Assembly (NCBI GenBank): GCA_021648465.1
Contig: JAKISR010000060.1
Location: 1 to 10,377 of the forward strand
Direction: 5' to 3'
Length of the DNA: 10,377 bases
Origin: Sulfurimonas sp.
GTDB taxonomy: Bacteria; Campylobacterota; Campylobacteria; Campylobacterales; Sulfurimonadaceae
A program made the translations under genes and the position numbers. Shown in pieces: positions 6,019 to 10,377 of this stretch. The notes beneath the pieces are model-generated. The model saw only the letters and a program-made list of their open reading frames with translations. It ran no database searches and was not told the origin of the DNA. How positions within the stretch are numbered: position 1 is the stretch's first letter; the number at the start of each line of letters is the position of its first letter.

Positions 6019-6582
6019 TTGAATATAGAAATTTCACAGGTTGCAAATCTACCATCAAAATTTGGCAATTTTAAAGTAAAAGCCTTTAAAGAAGGTGATA
6101 AAGAGCACTTAGTTATATACTCAGAAAAACTGAGCCAAACTCCCATTGTAAGAGTACATTCCGAATGTTTAACTGGAGATGCTATTGGAAGCTTAAAATG
6201 TGATTGTAGAGATCAATTAGAGTATGCATTAACTTTAGCCGAACAAACAAATGGTATGGTGATTTATTTAAGGCAAGAGGGTCGTAATATTGGACTATTT
6301 AATAAAATCAATGCTTATGCTCTTCAAGACAATGGTCTAGATACCATTGAAGCAAACCATCAACTTGGATTTAATGCTGATGAGCGAACTTATGAAGTCG
6401 TAACTTTTATACTTCATCATTTTAATATTCATAAAATAAAACTTCTTACTAACAACCCAAATAAAGTTAATTCAATCAGTGATATTGAGATTATTGAACG
6501 TATTCCTATTATAATGAAATCAAACGAACATAATGAAGATTACTTAAATATAAAAAAAGATAAAATGGGACATATACTTTAA
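6019..6582 (+). CDS. ribA: GTP cyclohydrolase II
   Basis: RibA opens GTP to 2,5-diamino-6-ribosylamino-4(3H)-pyrimidinone phosphate, releasing formate and pyrophosphate, the first step of riboflavin synthesis. The zinc ligands follow the family pattern Cys50, Cys61 and Cys63 (SECLTGDAIGSLKCDC). The catalytic block YLRQEGRNIGL (88-98), ANHQLGF (112-118) and LTNNPNK (142-148) are all present. At 187 residues it is a stand-alone GCHII, not fused to RibB. The start is TTG at 6019 with AGGG (6007-6010) 8 bases upstream. This gives MNIEISQVANLPS, and no better ATG exists nearby. rsmG follows after 60 bases. Confidence 0.95.
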   Translation: MNIEISQVANLPSKFGNFKVKAFKEGDKEHLVIYSEKLSQTPIVRVHSECLTGDAIGSLKCDCRDQLEYALTLAEQTNGMVIYLRQEGRNIGLFNKINAYALQDNGLDTIEANHQLGFNADERTYEVVTFILHHFNIHKIKLLTNNPNKVNSISDIEIIERIPIIMKSNEHNEDYLNIKKDKMGHIL

Positions 6583-6642
6583 ACTAATTTAAATCAGTGA
6601 ATATTTAAAGTTTTGTTTTAACTTTTTATAAGGATTTTTTTA

Positions 6643-7224
6643 GTGGACTTAAAAGCAGTACTTAACCAAGATAATATTCATCTACCAGATATTTTTTTTT
6701 ACAATATCCAAAAATACAAAGAACATCTTTTTAAATGGAATAAAATTCATAATCTCACCGGTGCAAAAAATGAAAAAACTATAGATATATTTATATATGA
6801 TGCTATATTTCCTATTAGTTTTTTACCAAAGAGTAAAAATCTCTTAGATATTGGAACAGGGGCGGGATTTCCTGGTATGATTTTAGCTATGGGTCTTCCA
6901 GATACACAGGTGACTTTAGTTGAGCCGATAGCAAAAAGAGCAAGTTTTTTGCAATTTGTTAAAGCTGATTTGGGACTTAAAAATGTTAAAGTTGTAAAAA
7001 AACGTATTGAAAAGATGGATAGTGAAATCTTTGAAATTATCACTTCAAGAGCTGTAACAAATACAGATATGTTACTAAAAATAAGTAAAAATTTTAGAGA
7101 TGAAAACTCAAAACTTCTTTTTTATAAAGGGGAAAGAGTTTATGATGAAGTTGATAAAAACTTAAATCATAAAATCATAAAAACTAAAAATAGACACTAC
7201 CTTCTAATAGGAGAAAACTTATGA
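6643..7224 (+). CDS. rsmG: 16S rRNA (guanine-527-N7)-methyltransferase RsmG
   Basis: RsmG (GidB) uses S-adenosylmethionine to methylate N7 of G527 in 16S rRNA. The SAM-binding motif I is LLDIGTGAGFPG (67-78), with the acidic residue after strand 2 in LVEP (92-95) followed by KRASFL. The family's NLTG (37-40) and SRAV (135-138) are also present. Length 193 is usual for Campylobacterota, slightly shorter than the E. coli form. The start is GTG at 6643, supported by AAGGA (6630-6634) with an 8-base gap. The stop overlaps the next start as ATGA, so the following small gene is translationally coupled. Confidence 0.95.
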   Translation: MDLKAVLNQDNIHLPDIFFYNIQKYKEHLFKWNKIHNLTGAKNEKTIDIFIYDAIFPISFLPKSKNLLDIGTGAGFPGMILAMGLPDTQVTLVEPIAKRASFLQFVKADLGLKNVKVVKKRIEKMDSEIFEIITSRAVTNTDMLLKISKNFRDENSKLLFYKGERVYDEVDKNLNHKIIKTKNRHYLLIGENL

Positions 7225-7448
7225 TATTGAAATTACTTTTAGTTATTAGTGTTATCGCTATAGTTTACTTTTTTTTCATTAAGAAAAAACCTACTATAAA
7301 TAACTCAAATAACAACCCGCAAAAAGATGATATAAAAAACAATGACATGGTTGAATGCCATCATTGTAAAATTTACTGTGAAATAAGTGAAGCTATATTG
7401 AGTGATGCAAAATACTATTGCTCAAATGAATGTTTGGAGAAAAACTAA
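7221..7448 (+). CDS. small membrane-anchored Cys-motif protein, PP0621-like
   Basis: This 75-residue protein has one hydrophobic N-terminal segment (residues 2-20), then a short Lys/Asn-rich tether (21-41), then a compact domain with four cysteines: CHHC (46-49), Cys53 and CSNEC (67-71). The pattern VECxxCxxxxxxxEAxxxxxxxYCSxEC resembles the uncharacterised PP0621 family, a probable treble-clef-like metal site at the membrane. Which side the domain faces is not clear. Lys-Lys-Lys right after the segment favours the cytoplasm by the positive-inside rule. Start and stop overlap its neighbours by 4 bases and 1 base, so it is in one unit with rsmG and the next gene. Function is unknown. Confidence 0.8.
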   Translation: MILKLLLVISVIAIVYFFFIKKKPTINNSNNNPQKDDIKNNDMVECHHCKIYCEISEAILSDAKYYCSNECLEKN

Positions 7449-7840
7449 TGATTATATTTGGACATAGATTTTTAAAAAGTGAAAATTTTTATCATATTAA
7501 TAATATTGAGGCAATACAAAATACTCCACCATCATCAACAATTTTAATAAATTTTTCTGAAAAAAATTTAGATGTAATTAATCATGCTGTTGTCAATTTT
7601 ATTCCACTAGCAATTCAAGTTAAAGACATAACTCAAATCATATATGCATCAACACTTTGTGCTAAATATATCATTCTCTCTAAAGAACTTGCAAAAACCG
7701 CTCAAAATTTAGCTGATAATTATCTTTTTGATGCAAAAATTTTAGTTACACTTGAGAGTGAAGATGAGATTGAAGAACTAGCACTTTTAGGAATAGATGG
7801 TATTATCTTCTCAAACGCAATTATAAAAGTGAATTCTTAG
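7448..7840 (+). CDS. conserved-looking protein of unknown function, coupled to rsmG unit
   Basis: I do not recognise this 130-residue soluble protein. The ATG at 7448 overlaps the upstream stop as TAATG and has GGAG (7436-7439) 8 bases before it, which beats an in-frame TTG at 7430. Alternating strands and helices run through it: ILINFS, FIPLAIQV, YIILS, ILVTLES. The end, DEIEELALLGIDGIIFSNAI, looks like the last helix-strand unit of a beta/alpha barrel (a 'GxDGxIxSxAI' pattern as in phosphate-binding TIM barrels). At this length it would be about half a barrel, so a flavodoxin-like fold is also possible. The stop codon overlaps the alr stop on the other strand (TTAG). Confidence 0.75.
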   Translation: MIIFGHRFLKSENFYHINNIEAIQNTPPSSTILINFSEKNLDVINHAVVNFIPLAIQVKDITQIIYASTLCAKYIILSKELAKTAQNLADNYLFDAKILVTLESEDEIEELALLGIDGIIFSNAIIKVNS

Positions 7841-8853
7841 ACTATCTCTCTCTTAATATCTGCTTTTAGGGATGTTAAAACTTCATAAGAGATGGTTTGT
7901 GCAAATATTGCCACCTCTCTTGCATCATTAAAAACTAGGAGTTCATCATCACCACTTAAAAAAGAGCTATTATCCATAGATACTCTTCCTATAAGTTTTA
8001 TATCTTGTGGTGTTTTATAATTGTTTGAGCAAACTCGTAAAAAACCATCTCCATAACCAAAATTATAATTACTTGCTATGCTATCCTCACTTACTTGATA
8101 ATTACCACCATAACCAACTCTCTGCCCTGCTTTTAACTCTTTCGATGAGATTTTAGATGCATAAAGTGATAATACGGGTTTTAAGTTCGCTTGATTTAAT
8201 GAATTTGGTAATTTTAAACATCCATAAGCTGCAATTCCAACCCTAGCCATATCCTCATAAAAATTATTACACCTAAAAAGTGAAGCAGAATTTGATGAGT
8301 GAAACCTAAAGTTTTTAAATCCAAACTCTTTAGATAAAGATATTGACTCTTCTTTTACAAATTTAAAATTATCATTTTGCCAAAACCATTCACTTGTAAG
8401 TTCATCAGCATTTCTATGATGTGTAAAAACTGCTTCTAGTTCAAGATTTGCCTTTTTAATTTTTAAAAAAGCCTCTTTTAGCTCACTTATAGCCACTCCA
8501 TTACGGTGCATTCCTGTATCTACTTTTAACTCCACTTTAGTACCAACTGGAAACTTATCAATAGAGTTTAAACCATTAATTGTATATCTTACTTTTTTGC
8601 TTTTTTGCTTTGGAATATCACTTAAGACTAAAATATACTCAAAAAAATTATCTATACTTTTAGCTTCTTCATTTGTACGAACTACAGCTTTTGTAATTCC
8701 ATACTCTTTAGCTAGTTTCGCCATCTCTAAAAGTCCATGTCCGTAAGCATTATCTTTTAAAACAAGTGCTATTTTATCTACACTTTTGGTTTGCTTTGCA
8801 ATAATATCAAGGTTATTAAAAAAATTGTTTTTATTTATAGTTATGTATGCCAT
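7837..8853 (-). CDS. alr: alanine racemase
   Basis: Alr is a pyridoxal-phosphate enzyme that supplies D-alanine for peptidoglycan. The PLP lysine is Lys33 in LKDNAYGHG (32-40). KVDTGMHRNG (110-119), the MARVGIAAYG block (202-211), the second catalytic tyrosine region RVGYGGNY (245-252; Tyr248) and GRVSMD (289-294) follow in family order. Length 338 is slightly short of the 350-380 norm. The frame runs upstream to 8919, but the ATG at 8853, giving MAYITINKNNFFNNL, is the family-like start. It has no Shine-Dalgarno site, and a TATAAT ends 6 bases before it, so a leaderless mRNA is expected. Divergent from the agmatine-deiminase-like gene. Confidence 0.94.
   Translation of the reverse strand: MAYITINKNNFFNNLDIIAKQTKSVDKIALVLKDNAYGHGLLEMAKLAKEYGITKAVVRTNEEAKSIDNFFEYILVLSDIPKQKSKKVRYTINGLNSIDKFPVGTKVELKVDTGMHRNGVAISELKEAFLKIKKANLELEAVFTHHRNADELTSEWFWQNDNFKFVKEESISLSKEFGFKNFRFHSSNSASLFRCNNFYEDMARVGIAAYGCLKLPNSLNQANLKPVLSLYASKISSKELKAGQRVGYGGNYQVSEDSIASNYNFGYGDGFLRVCSNNYKTPQDIKLIGRVSMDNSSFLSGDDELLVFNDAREVAIFAQTISYEVLTSLKADIKREIV
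8836..8841 (+). promoter_or_regulatory. possible -10 box for the agmatine-deiminase-like gene
   Basis: TATAGT lies inside the alr coding region, 28 bases upstream of the divergent start, in a locally T-rich stretch. It is a one-mismatch box and the only reasonable candidate close to the gene. Confidence 0.3.
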
Positions 8854-8859
8854 AAGGGA

Positions 8860-8865
8860 ATTATA
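8860..8865 (-). promoter_or_regulatory. -10 box of alr, predicting a leaderless mRNA
   Basis: TATAAT on the minus strand is separated from the A of the alr ATG by six bases (TCCCTT), which is the usual distance from the -10 box to the first transcribed base. The plus strand of the same 16-base gap contains AAGGGA, the ribosome binding site of the divergent gene, so one short stretch serves both genes. Confidence 0.55.
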
Positions 8866-8869
8866 CCAA

Positions 8870-9865
8870 ATGAAGAGATTTATTGCAGAGTTTGAGAAGC
8901 AAAGTTTTACACAAATCATATTTCCTCATAAAGATACTGATTGGGTTGATTATTTTGAGGATGCTCAAAATACTTTTATTGAAATAATAGAGCAAATTAT
9001 AAAATATCAAAAATGTGTAGTTATTTGTGATGATATAAAAAGTATTAAGAATAAATTTAAAGAAAATAAAAATTTATATTTTATAGAGTATAAAACGGAT
9101 GATACTTGGGCAAGAGATTATTCCTCACTTTGTATTGAAGAAGATGGTGAAATCAAACTTTTAGACTTTACATTTAATGGTTGGGGTAATAAATTTGAAG
9201 CTTTTAGAGATAATCTTTTAACTCAAAACATATCAAAACACTACTCTAAAAAAGTTACAAAGATTGATTTTCTTTTAGAAGGTGGAGCAATTGAGAGTAA
9301 TGGTGCTGGTATAATTTTAACAACCTCAGCATGTATGTTAAATAAAAACAGAAACTTTAAATTAAATGATTCTCAAATTACACAAAGATTAAAAGATGAG
9401 CTTGGAGTTAGTGATGTTTTATATTTAACTCATGGTTATTTAGCAGGTGATGACACAGACTCACATATAGACACACAAGCAAGATTTATTAATAAAAAAA
9501 CTATTATGTATATAAAATGTAAAGATAAAAATGATGAACATTTTAATGAGTTAAAACTTATGGAAAGTGAGCTAAAAAAGTTTGCAAAAACATATAACTT
9601 TAAACTTATATCTCTTCCTATGAGTGATGCCATATATTTTAAAAATGAGAGGCTTCCTGCAACTTACGCAAATTTTTTATTTGTAAATGGAGCTGTTTTA
9701 GTTCCAATTTATGGGGTTAAACAAGATAAAGAAGTGTTAAATATTTTTAGAGATACTTTTAAAGATAGAGATATCATTCCCATAAATTGCTTTACTCTTA
9801 TAAAACAACATGGCTCACTTCACTGTGTCACTATGAACTTTGCTTGTGGAGTTCACCTCAACTGA
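8870..9865 (+). CDS. agmatine deiminase / peptidylarginine deiminase family protein
   Basis: This protein belongs to the guanidino-group hydrolases of the PAD_porph/AguA family, which convert agmatine to N-carbamoylputrescine (or free/peptidyl arginine to citrulline). The substrate loop DDTWARD is at 77-83, LEGGAIESNG at 136-145, the acid-histidine block GDDTDSHID at 193-201 (His199), and the likely nucleophile is Cys319 in HGSLHC near the C-terminus. Length 331 is a little short of the 350-370 of AguA. Substitutions such as DTDSHID for the usual DTDGHVD place it with the divergent forms of Campylobacterota, so substrate is not certain. The start is ATG at 8870, with AAGGGA (8854-8859) ten bases upstream. 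A longer frame from 8786 would run through alr. No aguB-like gene is adjacent in this window. Confidence 0.88.
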   Translation: MKRFIAEFEKQSFTQIIFPHKDTDWVDYFEDAQNTFIEIIEQIIKYQKCVVICDDIKSIKNKFKENKNLYFIEYKTDDTWARDYSSLCIEEDGEIKLLDFTFNGWGNKFEAFRDNLLTQNISKHYSKKVTKIDFLLEGGAIESNGAGIILTTSACMLNKNRNFKLNDSQITQRLKDELGVSDVLYLTHGYLAGDDTDSHIDTQARFINKKTIMYIKCKDKNDEHFNELKLMESELKKFAKTYNFKLISLPMSDAIYFKNERLPATYANFLFVNGAVLVPIYGVKQDKEVLNIFRDTFKDRDIIPINCFTLIKQHGSLHCVTMNFACGVHLN

Positions 9866-9970
9866 TTTTTCATTATCTAAAATTGCAAATCCATTTATCA
9901 ACAGATATGTAGCAAGTCCAAAACCTATAGCTATTAAAATTATTTTTTTTATCTTTTGTATTTTACTCAT
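9815..9970 (-). CDS. possible 51-residue single-pass membrane protein
   Basis: A minus-strand frame of 51 codons starts with ATG at 9970 (MSKIQKIKKIIL) and ends with TGA at 9815. It has a Lys-rich N-terminus, one hydrophobic segment (about residues 8-31) and a polar tail rich in Ser, Val and Asp, the layout of a small inner-membrane protein with its tail outside. It overlaps the last 51 bases of the deiminase gene in antisense. A TATAAA lies about 45 bases upstream on the minus strand. The Shine-Dalgarno site is weak. The clean anchor and the otherwise empty gap favour a real gene, but no family is recognised. Confidence 0.5.
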   Translation of the reverse strand: MSKIQKIKKIILIAIGFGLATYLLINGFAILDNEKSVEVNSTSKVHSDTVK

Positions 9971-10052
9971 AATGAAATTCTATCTAATTTTTTTAACACT
10001 TTTGTAACACTAATTTTATATTATTTCAGTATTAAATTTTAAGGTCTTATCT

Positions 10053-10377
10053 ATGTTAAATAAAAAAGTAATTTCATTATCTTGTGTTATTGTAGCTTCA
10101 CTAAATGCTACTGATGTAGAACTCTCCCCAATTAGTGTAGAATCAACTACAATAACAGAAGTTAGTCAAAATGCTCAAGTATCAGCAGATTTGGCTCAGG
10201 CTTTAAGCTCAAGTGTTCCAAGTATAGATATGAATCGTCGTAGCGGTATAGCAAACGATATCTATATTCGTGGTCAAAAAAGAGACAATATCTCTGTTGA
10301 TGTTGATGGAACAAAAATTTATGGAGCATGTCCAAATAGAATGGATCCACCAGTTTCACATATATTAACGAATCAAA
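10053..10377 (+). CDS. TonB-dependent receptor, OprC/NosA copper type (partial)
   Basis: The first 108 residues of an outer-membrane receptor are present, cut by the window end. Residues 1-19 are a signal peptide (Lys-Lys then a hydrophobic core, likely cut after LNA). A TonB plug domain follows: ADLAQALSSSVPSIDM (45-60), then RSGIANDIYIRGQKRDNISV (63-82) and DVDGTKIYGA (83-92). GACPNRMDPP (91-100) carries Cys93 and Met97, the CxxxM pair that binds copper in OprC and is conserved in NosA, so copper uptake is the inferred role. AAGG (10041-10044) lies 8 bases before the ATG. A TATATT near 10017 may be the -10 box. The usual TonB box is not clear in the SPISVES stretch. The barrel lies beyond the window. 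Confidence 0.88.
   Translation, partial: MLNKKVISLSCVIVASLNATDVELSPISVESTTITEVSQNAQVSADLAQALSSSVPSIDMNRRSGIANDIYIRGQKRDNISVDVDGTKIYGACPNRMDPPVSHILTNQ

Noticed and set aside
8786..8869. 28-residue N-terminal extension of the deiminase
   Set aside because: It would be antisense to the alr coding region, and the ATG at 8870 has its own AAGGGA site.
8854..8919. 22-residue N-terminal extension of alr
   Set aside because: The extension lies over the divergent gene's start, and the ATG at 8853 gives the family-like N-terminus just downstream of a TATAAT.
9968..9986. Fur-box-like stretch before the TonB receptor
   Set aside because: The first half resembles ATAATGA but the second half does not; about 11 of 19 positions fit the consensus, close to chance in such AT-rich DNA.

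Overview
The window is AT-rich, with short intergenic gaps, many AAGG-type ribosome binding sites and TATAAT -10 boxes without clear -35 boxes. Its gene content (Der with two G domains and a long linker, HemJ instead of HemG/HemY, a zinc-type HemB, small hypotheticals coupled to rsmG) points to a Campylobacterota (Epsilonproteobacteria) chromosome. A Sulfurimonas-like free-living member is my best guess. This is inference from gene content and style, not from a database search.

Layout. 1-39 holds the first codons of an unidentified leftward gene. 40-353 is non-coding, with a hairpin and the der promoter. der (354-1844, +) encodes the ribosome-assembly GTPase. It converges on a leftward pair, hpf/raiA (ribosome hibernation) and hemJ (protoporphyrinogen oxidation), 2671-1913. 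trpS (2793-3758, +) is divergent from that pair. Next comes a 245-base gap between the convergent genes trpS and argF. This gap is the most interesting part of the window: its minus strand carries what reads as a GEMM-I (class I cyclic-di-GMP) riboswitch aptamer with its own possible -10 box, yet no recognisable gene follows it. argF (arginine biosynthesis) and hemB (haem/tetrapyrrole) follow leftward, 4927-4004 and 5947-4976.

From 6019 rightward come ribA (riboflavin), then rsmG, a small PP0621-like membrane-anchored Cys-motif protein, and an unrecognised 130-residue protein. The last three are tightly coupled (ATGA and TAATG junctions). alr (alanine racemase, 8853-7837, -) overlaps the end of that unit by its stop codon. 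It is divergent from an agmatine-deiminase-family gene (8870-9865, +), with only 16 bases between the two start codons. The alr -10 box sits so close to its ATG that a leaderless mRNA is predicted.

The last part holds a possible 51-residue membrane-anchored protein on the minus strand. It is followed by the start of a TonB-dependent receptor whose plug domain has the CxxxM signature of OprC/NosA copper receptors, cut by the window end.

Most genes are housekeeping: translation and ribosome biology (der, hpf, trpS, rsmG), tetrapyrrole synthesis (hemJ, hemB), and amino acid, vitamin and cell-wall precursor supply (argF, ribA, alr). The orphan riboswitch, the leaderless alr, the small membrane protein and the copper-type receptor are the parts that depart from routine.
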